Source: Chitinivibrio alkaliphilus ACht1 (GTDB lineage: Bacteria; Fibrobacterota; Chitinivibrionia; Chitinivibrionales; Chitinivibrionaceae). From it: a stretch of DNA of 55,987 bases. Shown here piece by piece: positions 43,905-52,300 of the stretch. Numbering within the stretch: the first letter of the stretch is position 1; every line of letters starts with the position of its first letter. The stretch spans positions 1 to 55,987 of the forward strand of contig NZ_ASJR01000004.1 of assembly GCF_000474745.1 (NCBI RefSeq). Direction: 5' to 3'. Position numbers and translations under genes: made by a program. The notes beneath the pieces are model-generated. The model searched no databases, was not told the origin of the DNA, and was given only the letters and a program-made list of their open reading frames with translations.

Positions 43905-45000
43905 GCCTATGCTCCTTTTTTCGATATTCATTAGGTGAACAGTGACAGGTGTCTTTAAATATACGGTTGAATGTGGAGGGGTACCGATATCCCACGGCAA
44001 GAGCTATTTCGGTTATTTGCCGATCTGTTTCACGAAGCAGTCGCTGGGCTTCTTTTATACGTAATGTGTTTACATATTGGCGAAACAGCATGGCATAGTT
44101 TTTTCGCAATAATTCCGGAATTTGAGAGCGACTGATTCCGGTGTTTTCCGACACCATCTCTACGGATAAATCGGGATTATCAAATTCAGAGCCGATGTAG
44201 TCCGTCAGCCGTTGGAGATCTTGGTCAATATGATTTTGAAGGAGGATGTTCTTATGTGGAGGAAGCGGAGCTGGTTTTTCCTGCGGTACTCTTTGATAAT
44301 AGAAGAAGAGGGCGAAGGAGAGAATCGCCCCTGCCACGATGCCATACAAAAGGAAAAATGGCGATTTTTGTGTGACCGCAAGGGATGTTATGGTGGTGCT
44401 GTAGGGGGTTGTAATTGTGTTTTGTTCATGATTCGTGAGGACAATGGATTCTACGTGTAAGCTGGGACGAAGCTCTTGAATATCTTCAAAGAAGAGATCA
44501 TGCTCATTGAGCCACCATTGGGGGGGAATGAAGTTTTTCAGCAGGAGTGGATGTGTTGTGTCTGACGAGCCTGTTTTAATGATCTTACAGAGCTTTACCC
44601 GAGAAGGGCTGTGTTCTGCTTCGGTGGTTGTATTAAGACAAACGGTGATGCTTTCGGTTCTGTTATCAGCAATTGAAAGAAGCAGGGTATCATATTCGGT
44701 AAGAGCAAAAAGCTCTGTTTCGTTTTCAAAGCCAATCCCTGCATAGGGGTAGGCGTACCCTTCTTGGAGTGTGTAGGTAAAACGGATTCCCCGATCTGTT
44801 TTTTCATGGAATACAGAGCTCTGCCCTTTCCATTCAAGGGAGTCGGAAAAGGTGTAGATGTGTATGGTGTCATCTTCCGGAGTGTAGATAAATCGGGGGC
44901 TCCCACGGTACGCCGTGATAGAGAGTATCCCTGCGATAAGGAGTAGAAAGATTCCTGCAAAAAGAAAAAATCGTGCCCGTTCTATTTGTTTCATACTCAT
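43897..45000 (-). CDS. Transmembrane AraC-type transcriptional regulator
   Basis: A 367-residue one-component regulator: membrane helix 1 (about 10-30, FFLFAGIFLLLIAGILSI), an extracytoplasmic beta-rich domain of about 180 residues, helix 2 (about 212-235, FFLLYGIVAGAILSFALFFYY) and a cytoplasmic AraC DNA-binding domain (about 260-367). Both helix-turn-helix motifs are present (LSVEMVSENTGISRSQIPELLRK; QITEIALAVGYRYPSTFNRIFKD, then CSPNEYRK). The layout parallels the regulator at 8058-9406, so the organism has a family of membrane AraC sensors that would connect an outside signal directly to DNA. It is coupled to the downstream TPR-like membrane protein. ATG 44994 is an alternative start. Confidence 0.88.
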   Translation of the reverse strand: MSMKQIERARFFLFAGIFLLLIAGILSITAYRGSPRFIYTPEDDTIHIYTFSDSLEWKGQSSVFHEKTDRGIRFTYTLQEGYAYPYAGIGFENETELFALTEYDTLLLSIADNRTESITVCLNTTTEAEHSPSRVKLCKIIKTGSSDTTHPLLLKNFIPPQWWLNEHDLFFEDIQELRPSLHVESIVLTNHEQNTITTPYSTTITSLAVTQKSPFFLLYGIVAGAILSFALFFYYQRVPQEKPAPLPPHKNILLQNHIDQDLQRLTDYIGSEFDNPDLSVEMVSENTGISRSQIPELLRKNYAMLFRQYVNTLRIKEAQRLLRETDRQITEIALAVGYRYPSTFNRIFKDTCHCSPNEYRKKEHRHE

Positions 45001-45037
45001 TTTATCCGTACGTGCAGAGTCTTCTCATAAATATATT

Positions 45038-45067
45038 GGGACACATGAAAAATGTGTCCCTTTTTTT
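45038..45067. terminator. Hairpin between ahcY and the AraC gene
   Basis: A perfect 9-bp stem GGGACACAT / ATGTGTCCC with a 5-base loop. T7 follows on the plus strand; on the minus strand, the direction of both neighbouring genes, only an AT-rich stretch follows. It probably ends the ahcY transcript but is better formed for the opposite direction. Confidence 0.6.
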
Positions 45068-45091
45068 CTTGATGAATAAGAAAAGAACGAT

Positions 45092-46519
45092 TTAATATCG
45101 GTAGTGTTCAGGCTTAAATGGCCCTTGAGGATTCACTCCGATATAGGCTGCCTGTTCCTCCGTCAGTTTTGTAAGCTGTACACCCAGCTTCCCTAGATGG
45201 AGGCGAGCCACTTCTTCATCCAGTTCTTTTGAAAGGCGGTACACCTTGTTTTCATACGTTCCCTGCTTGTTCCACAGGTCAAGCTGTGCCAAGGTTTGGT
45301 TGGTAAAGCTGTTTGACATAACAAAGGAAGGATGCCCCGTGGCACACCCGAGGTTTACCAATCGTCCCTCAGCAAGAAGGAAAATAGTTTTTCCGTCGGG
45401 AAAGATATATTTGTCAACTTGGGGCTTGATATTGATTTTTTCTATCTGTGGCCACGCGTTGAGCTTATCAACCTGAATTTCATTATCAAAATGACCGATA
45501 TTACAGACAATTGCCTGATCCTTCATTTGCGACATGTGTTCGGCTGTGATAACGTCTTTATTCCCGGTGGTTGTTACGTAAATCATGCCTGTTCCGAGGG
45601 TTGCCTCGACAGTTTGCACTTCAAAGCCTTCCATGCTTGCCTGGAGGGCACATATCGGATCAATTTCAGTCACGATAACCCGCGCACCAAAACCTCGTAA
45701 GGAGTGGGCACAGCCTTTTCCTACATCGCCATAGCCGCAGACCACGGCAACTTTTCCGGCAATCATTGTATCCGTAGCCCGTTTGATGCCGTCTGCTAAG
45801 GATTCCCGGCATCCATAGAGGTTGTCAAATTTAGATTTTGTTACGGAATCATTTACATTGATGGCAGGAAAAAGCAAGCTCTTCTGTTCCATCATCTGGT
45901 ATAATCGATGTACTCCCGTGGTGGTCTCTTCTGACACACCGCGAATCTCTTGCACAATGGATGACCAGAAGGTTGGAGTTTCGGCATGAACCGATTTGAG
46001 TAGTGATTTTACCACCGCCTCTTCTTCTGTCTCTGCTGGTTCATCTACCCAGGAAGAGCCTTGTTCGAGTTCGTATCCTTTATGAATGAGCAGGGTGGCA
46101 TCGCCGCCGTCATCGACAATAAGCTGTGGGCCGGTTTCTGCTCCAAAACGGAGGGCTTGAAAGGTGCAGCGCCAATACTCTTCAAGGGTTTCGCCTTTCC
46201 ACGCAAACACGGCGGTGTCCGTGGCCGCAATGGCTGCGGCAGCATGATCTTGTGTGGAGAAAATATTGCACGAAGCCCATCGGATATCCGCTCCCAGCTC
46301 CTGGAGGGTTTCAATGAGTACGGCTGTTTGTATGGTCATATGGAGAGAACCCATTATGCGCACGCCCTTGAGAGGTTTCTCTGTGCCATATTTTGTTCGC
46401 GCCGCCATAAGGCCCGGCATCTCCTGTTCTGCAATTTCAATCTCCTTGCGGCCCCATTCGGCCAGTGAAGGGTCTGCAATAACAGAGTTTCGTGTGTCCC
46501 ATAAGGTAATTTTCGACAT
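45092..46519 (-). CDS. ahcY: Adenosylhomocysteinase
   Basis: A 475-residue S-adenosylhomocysteine hydrolase, which removes the product inhibitor of methyltransferases by splitting it to adenosine and homocysteine, with tightly bound NAD. Landmarks: [32 protein letters not shown], the Rossmann [33 protein letters not shown] and the C-terminal [10 protein letters not shown] that completes the neighbour's NAD site. The ATG at 46519 has GGAG six bases upstream and gives the usual length; the frame continues 29 codons upstream without support. I looked for an SAH riboswitch in the leader and did not recognise one. Confidence 0.97.
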   Translation of the reverse strand: MSKITLWDTRNSVIADPSLAEWGRKEIEIAEQEMPGLMAARTKYGTEKPLKGVRIMGSLHMTIQTAVLIETLQELGADIRWASCNIFSTQDHAAAAIAATDTAVFAWKGETLEEYWRCTFQALRFGAETGPQLIVDDGGDATLLIHKGYELEQGSSWVDEPAETEEEAVVKSLLKSVHAETPTFWSSIVQEIRGVSEETTTGVHRLYQMMEQKSLLFPAINVNDSVTKSKFDNLYGCRESLADGIKRATDTMIAGKVAVVCGYGDVGKGCAHSLRGFGARVIVTEIDPICALQASMEGFEVQTVEATLGTGMIYVTTTGNKDVITAEHMSQMKDQAIVCNIGHFDNEIQVDKLNAWPQIEKINIKPQVDKYIFPDGKTIFLLAEGRLVNLGCATGHPSFVMSNSFTNQTLAQLDLWNKQGTYENKVYRLSKELDEEVARLHLGKLGVQLTKLTEEQAAYIGVNPQGPFKPEHYRY

Positions 46520-46620
46520 AGGTGCTCCATGGTTGAAGTGGTGTATAAAATATGCTCTTTCTGTGTACAGGGAAGGGGAGATAACGCGTTCGTTGAGTTT
46601 TTTCATCTCCGCGGGGAATT

Positions 46621-46866
46621 TTAGGGAGTATCTGCAGAAGAGTCAAGTTCGTCCTCAAAGACTGCTTCAAGGTCTTCTGCTTCGAGAGATTCCATAAGTA
46701 TTCTACTCACTTCTGCCTCATCACGTCTAAACTCATACTCTGTACGGAGAAGAAATTCAACACGCGTAAGGTATTGTATAAGGGAGTTGAGAACTTTACT
46801 GATGACCATAAAGAGGATGAGTTGCGTTACCAGTACAGAAATCACAATGACATAGTGTATTTCCAT
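46621..46866 (-). CDS. Small membrane protein, unknown function
   Basis: An 81-residue protein with one N-terminal membrane helix ([22 protein letters not shown]) and a strongly acidic cytoplasmic or periplasmic tail ([24 protein letters not shown]). GAGG lies just before the ATG. No family recognised. It is divergent from pepA, with an AT-rich palindromic stretch (TATATTAATATA at 46915-46926) between them, and lies about 100 bases upstream of ahcY in the same orientation. Confidence 0.6.
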   Translation of the reverse strand: MEIHYVIVISVLVTQLILFMVISKVLNSLIQYLTRVEFLLRTEYEFRRDEAEVSRILMESLEAEDLEAVFEDELDSSADTP

Positions 46867-46949
46867 GAAACCTCAATTGCCTCACGCGGTTTGTTTTTGT
46901 GGTTCGTGTATAGTATATTAATATATACTTTTGCTTTCAAGGAGAATAT

Positions 46950-48335
46950 ATGAATCTGGAGATACAGGAGAAACAGGGACGGTACGATACGGAAATTCGT
47001 CTTGTTACTGAAAAACAGGCAGAAGAGATCCGCGATTTTGAGGGGCGCAGTGGCAGTGTCTGTGTTCGCTATGAAGGAGATACTACGTATATTTACGCAG
47101 CTCTTGGAGAGGAGGGTGATCTCTTGAATCCTGTGGCAGCGGCAGTGCGCGTTGCGCGCAATCTCAAGCGGAAGGCTCTTTCTCTTTATGTGGAGCGGTC
47201 CCATGACTTTGCAACCTATGTACAGGGAGCCCTTCTTGGGGCATATCGGTTTGAACAGTATAAGGAAACACAGACGCCCCCCTTGGAGCATATTGAATTT
47301 GTCGGTACGGGGCTGCAGCAAGAGGCTCTTACGAAGGGGCGTATCTTTGCTGACGCAACAAATTACACCCGGGACTTGGTAAATAAAAATGCAGGTGAAA
47401 TTTACCCCGATGCCCTTGCACGTCAGGCGCAGCAGTTGGCCATGGAATTTCCGGCTCTCACGGTGACGGTGTTTGATGAAGAAGAAATTGCCCAAGAGGG
47501 GCTTTCTCTTCTCTCGGCTGTTGGGCAGGGAAGCGCAACTCCCCCGCGATTCATCTTGCTGGAGTACCAGGGTGCTGCCCCCACGGAGGATCCGCGAGTT
47601 CTTGTGGGAAAAGGGATTACCTTTGACGCGGGGGGACAAAATCTGAAGCCGAGCGGTTCTATTGAGAATATGCGTCTTGATATGGCCGGCGCCGGTGCTG
47701 TCCTCGGCATCATGAAAGGGATATGTCGGTTGGGTCTGCAAGAAAATATTGTCGGTGTCATACCAGCAGCCCAAAATGCCCTTGGTAAAGATGCATACTA
47801 TACGGGCGATGTATATCCCTCCCATGCAGGAAAAACCGTGGAGGTACTGAACACCGATGCTGAAGGACGCCTTGTTCTTGCCGATGCAATTTCCTATTGT
47901 CGCAAGGCATACCGTCCTCGTGAAATAATTGATATGGCAACTCTTACGGGGGCAATGGTTGTTGCTCTGGGAGATACGGTTTCCGGTCTTTTCACGAATA
48001 CTCCCGCTCTTTCAAAGGGGCTCTTTCAGGCGGGGGAAGCTGTGCGGGATCGTCTGTGGGAACTGCCCGTCTATACAGAGCATATGAAGGCCATGGAGAG
48101 TGATATCGCTGATCTGCGAAATGTTTCTACCCTAAAACGGAAGGCTGGGTCTATCACCGCTGCTGCTTTTTTGCACCATTTTGCTGAAGAAGTACCGTGG
48201 GCACATCTTGATATTGCAGGCACGGCATGGAACGATGCAGAACCGCGCGGGATTACGCCGAAGTATGCCACTGGAGCAGGAGTTCGTGTCATATTAGAGT
48301 ATTTACAACGCCAACAGGGTGAGCAGTCTGCATGA
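46950..48335 (+). CDS. pepA: Leucyl aminopeptidase (M17 family)
   Basis: A 461-residue cytosolic dizinc aminopeptidase that removes N-terminal residues, notably Leu. The catalytic domain (about 170-461) shows VGKGITFDAGG (Lys and Asp ligands near 221), the NTDAEGRLVLADA signature (near 301) with Asp, Glu and Arg, and DMATLTGAMVVALGD. The N-terminal domain is the usual macro-like regulatory part. AAGGAG lies six bases before the ATG. Its stop overlaps tadA as ATGA. Confidence 0.95.
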   Translation: MNLEIQEKQGRYDTEIRLVTEKQAEEIRDFEGRSGSVCVRYEGDTTYIYAALGEEGDLLNPVAAAVRVARNLKRKALSLYVERSHDFATYVQGALLGAYRFEQYKETQTPPLEHIEFVGTGLQQEALTKGRIFADATNYTRDLVNKNAGEIYPDALARQAQQLAMEFPALTVTVFDEEEIAQEGLSLLSAVGQGSATPPRFILLEYQGAAPTEDPRVLVGKGITFDAGGQNLKPSGSIENMRLDMAGAGAVLGIMKGICRLGLQENIVGVIPAAQNALGKDAYYTGDVYPSHAGKTVEVLNTDAEGRLVLADAISYCRKAYRPREIIDMATLTGAMVVALGDTVSGLFTNTPALSKGLFQAGEAVRDRLWELPVYTEHMKAMESDIADLRNVSTLKRKAGSITAAAFLHHFAEEVPWAHLDIAGTAWNDAEPRGITPKYATGAGVRVILEYLQRQQGEQSA

Positions 48336-48868
48336 CCATACTCTATGAGTGCGGTGAATCACTGCCCCAGAACGATGAGCTTTTTATGCAGCGGGCCTAC
48401 AGTCAAGCCCTGCATGCATATGAAAATCGGGAAGTTCCTGTGGGGGCAGTGGTTGTTCATGCAGGTCAGATTATAGGACGGGGATATAATCAAATAGAAA
48501 AACTACAGGATGCCACGGCCCATGCGGAAGTTCTTTGTCTTGGTGCTGCGGCTCATCACCATGGTACATGGCGCCTTACAGAGTGTACGCTGTATGTCAC
48601 TCTTGAGCCGTGCATGATGTGCCTGGGGGCAATTCTTCAATCACGTATTTCACGTGTTGTCTTTGGGGCAGGGGATAGTCGCTTTGGTGCACTGCATAGT
48701 GAAGCATATCGGTCACAGGCCTATGATGCCTATGGCCGGTTTCCCGAAATTATCCCGGGTATATATGAAGAGCAATGTCGCGAGCTAATCCAACGGTTTT
48801 TTCGGGAAATACGAATGCAACGGAAAATGGAAAAAGAGCGTGCCGCCGCACAGAATGAGTCTGTATAG
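48332..48868 (+). CDS. tadA: tRNA-specific adenosine deaminase
   Basis: A 178-residue zinc deaminase converting A34 to inosine in the anticodon of tRNA-Arg(ACG). The zinc site is complete: HAE (near 65, with catalytic Glu) and PCMMC (near 93-97). Other family features are VPVGAVVV, GRGYNQ, CTLYVTLEPC, SRISRVVFGAGD and the C-terminal RFFREIR. About ten extra residues precede the usual start and a short basic tail ends it. It is translationally coupled to pepA by an ATGA overlap. Confidence 0.94.
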   Translation: MTILYECGESLPQNDELFMQRAYSQALHAYENREVPVGAVVVHAGQIIGRGYNQIEKLQDATAHAEVLCLGAAAHHHGTWRLTECTLYVTLEPCMMCLGAILQSRISRVVFGAGDSRFGALHSEAYRSQAYDAYGRFPEIIPGIYEEQCRELIQRFFREIRMQRKMEKERAAAQNESV

Positions 48869-48894
48869 CAGTGGGGAGATTCTTTTCCTCCTTC

Positions 48895-48915
48895 AAACTG
48901 ACTAAAGCAGTTTTT
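48895..48915 (+). terminator. Weak intrinsic terminator after tadA
   Basis: Stem AAACTG / CAGTTT with a 7-base loop, running into five Ts, about 27 bases past the tadA stop. The stem is short, so efficiency is doubtful. Confidence 0.5.
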
Positions 48916-49327
48916 AAGAGATGCTCTGTTTGATATCGCATGCATTGAGAGCTTATTGAAATGTTTATCCAGTTTTATGGGGTAGTAAGGCCATAATTTG
49001 ATTTTGTATGCTTCCTTGGTGCATAATATGTACAAAGGAAACTAGCGAATTTTAATTTACATATCCACCATTGTAACAGTGCAAGCTATCTCGAAGTGCT
49101 GCAATAGAGAGGGTGCATGACAGGAGTTGTTTTCCTTGGTATCCTATGGGGGCTCTTTTTCGTATCATTTACTTTTTTTAGATAAATCTTGATCTAAAAA
49201 TCAAAACACACTTTGCTTTTTTTGTATATTACACAAAAATAGGATAGTTAGTTTTATTTTCTCTATTTTACTATACGGTGAATATATTTAAGAATAACGG
49301 ATTATACCATTCAATAGGGGTGATACT
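48916..49327. other. Intergenic region upstream of the giant surface gene
   Basis: About 410 bases without a supported gene, AT-rich towards the 3' end. A perfect 9-bp inverted repeat, TTTTTAGAT / ATCTAAAAA with an 8-base spacer, lies at 49175-49200 and could be an operator or a weak hairpin. I could not fix a promoter: TATATT at 49227-49232 is a possible -10 without a good -35. AGGGGTG before the ATG at 49328 is the ribosome-binding site. No tRNA or known small RNA was recognised. Confidence 0.5.
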
Positions 49328-52300
49328 ATGAAAACGGTACAACAAACATGGGTCTTGCTGCTGCTTCTCTGTTTTGTCGGGGGAGTACATGCGGTAAGTA
49401 TTGATGATTTGAATCTTGCAATTATATGGAATCAGAATACTACCATGGATAAGGCTCACACGCCGTATCGTTTGTGGCGGGAATTGGTTAATGAAGGGTC
49501 TGAAGAAGATCGTCAAGGGTGGCGCGAGGCTCCTGAAATTGGTAAGGCGCAGTTAAAGTTTTATCTCGCTGCTCTTTCTAATGGAGCTGTATCAGTTGAT
49601 CCCGATAATTCTCTTGATGCGGCAGGGGTGCCCGAGGAGCTTTCCTATGGGGATGGTTTCTCCTATGAAGGAAATGATGGTGTTCTTACTAATCTTGCTG
49701 TATACAATAATTCCCATTTCTATTCAAACGATTTTGACCTTGATCGCCTCTACAGTGATTTTGGGGGTGAACGTCCCGATGCTGTTATTTATATAAACGC
49801 GGGGGCGTCCTGGTCAGAGCCCGGGGAAGATAATGGGTTGTTTGATTTGCTCTTAGATGCTGCGGAGGAAGGTATTGGTGTATTAACTGTGGGTGATGGC
49901 TCTGTTGGCGATGCGCGGAATATTGATCCATCACGGGAGACTTTCCCCGTTATGGGGGTTCAAAACTGGTATCGTTTAAAAGCATTTTCCGATGCAACTA
50001 TCCGTGAATTTAATTTCCTTGAACAAACTGATTTTACGGTTCATCCGGATTTTGAAACACCCGATGTGGTACATCTCCGTCTTGATTCTGTAGAAGGCGA
50101 AGAGCGATATCGTATTGCCTTGGGAGAGTATCAGTCGGCTCTTCCCGCAGATGAGGACATTATTTATGAGGCCCGTATGGTTCAGCGTCCAGGTGGTGAT
50201 GGTGATCAAGGACACTGGGATGATTCGTATTATGATCCCGGAGATGGGAAGTGGTTTGAGTATAATACCATGGAGGTGCTCCGCAGAAACGATAACATCT
50301 ACAGCGAAGATGGAAACGATGTTATTATTAATCATGCCAATGGGGAGTGGTCTATTTATGCAAAGGCTGTTGATGTAATTGAGCAGGATCTCTATGCCCC
50401 TGAAATGAGTGCGGGGGTGTATAACAACCATGATGTTATTTTGGGCTATGATACTCTCCCAGGAAATGAACGTATTTATATAGTTGATGAAACAAGTTGG
50501 AGCTCCGTCGCTGATTTTGGTGCTGAGTTGTGGATTGATGGAGAGATTTTGACAAGATACGGCGAGGCGTTGCCGGGGCTGGAATCACGAAGTGATCTAG
50601 AACTATATGGAGAGTTTACCACTGTCGGTGGACGTGATGTGTTCCGTTTTACCCGAGATTATACAGTAGTGAGTCCTTATACGGATCGGGAGATATTGGT
50701 AATTGCCGAAGGCCGTCAAATTGCTGGTTTTTCTCCGGGTGATCCCGGTGAAGACCTAATATGGTATAATACGGATAATCCCAACGAACCAACTAACTAC
50801 TTCGGTAGTTATGCCTCCGGTGGATATAAAGATTTGCAAATAGTGCTATTCCCCGATGAGTATGATGATAATGCAACCGGGCAAATTTTCAACAATGTAT
50901 TTCCTTCCCTTGCAGGTGAATCAACGCTTGAATTCCGTGATTGGGAACATACGCAAGATCGTACGGGGCGTCTTCGTGCGGCCGCTGATATTTGGGCATT
51001 TAACGAAAACCTTGATTTACGAAGCTTTGAAGAGCTTTTTGATCAAGATGCAGAGTTTGCTAAAGATGCATACTATGTAAATTATCTTGGGAAGCAAGTT
51101 GCGGGGAGAGAGGGATACCCCCATTTTGTAACTCCTCCCGGCTCAACCGATGAGGAACCGCTGTATCCGCTGCCAAGTGATGTCGATCCTGTGCAGTTTG
51201 AGTTTTCCTATCCCGCATCCGAGAAACGCCACGATCTGCATGGCTACGATGAAGATGGCAAGCTGTACCATGCGGTGTCAGTGGTGCAAACAGGGCAGCG
51301 TCGTCTCGGGATGCTCGGGTTTCAACCAACCTACTTGAAAGATGTTTCTACCGTAATGGGTATGCTTGAAGATATTACGCGGTGGATTGCCGTGGATGAT
51401 TGGCGCTATCCTGATCCGCAAATAAATTTTGTCTATGAAGGAGCAACAGAGCCAGCAGATGGGCGGCTTGTCTATACTGATGTGGATGAAATAGAGCTTC
51501 AGGTCGATTTTACGGTGAAGGGGCAGGACCTCCGTGATTCTCGATATGATGCGATCCTTAAGGTGACCTATAATGGAGAAACCGAGGAGTTGAGTATCGA
51601 TAACTATACGCGTAATGCTGGTGAGGAGGTTGATATTCACACCTTTAATCTTCGTGAAGCCTTTGATGTTGATCCCACGGAAAATGATGCTCAGAATATT
51701 AGCCTGAATGCGTATATTGAACCAACATCCCCGCGGTTTATTCGTGGAAAATCTGAAGGATCGCTGACCCTGCGTAAGCTTGCGCCTCCTTCTTTTGATG
51801 CTGATGATGATCAGTTTGAGGAGAGTATTGAGGTTCGTATCTCTCAGACCGGTGATGTTGATGGTAATGCCGTGAGTGATGAGGTAACCATTGAAGTGAC
51901 AGATCCCAAGGTGGACGCAGGGCTTTCGGAATTTGCGTATACCTTAAATCAAGGGGGGACTGTTCGCGCCTTTGCCTCTGCAGATCGGTATCTCAACTCT
52001 GAACGGAATGAAAGTAGTTCCTTTACGCAAGAAGCGACCATGCCTGCCCCGCAGGCTGATTCCACAGATGGTACCCTCCTCTTTGCGAATGATACGGTGA
52101 CTCTTTTTGTTGATCTGAGCAGTCTTGACAGTGAACCTGACTATGAAATAGAGTATACTGTTACCTATGACGGGACTACTGTAATTTCCACTCGTGGAGA
52201 CCGTAATGAATCAGTGGAGATTCTTCTGGAAGGCTTTATTGACCGTGAAACCCGCGCAGTGACAGACTTTACGGTGACGGCGAAAACGATTGGTATAGAT

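Noticed and set aside
46520-46620. SAH riboswitch upstream of ahcY
   Set aside because: The region lacks the conserved core and a suitable pairing pattern as far as can be seen by eye.
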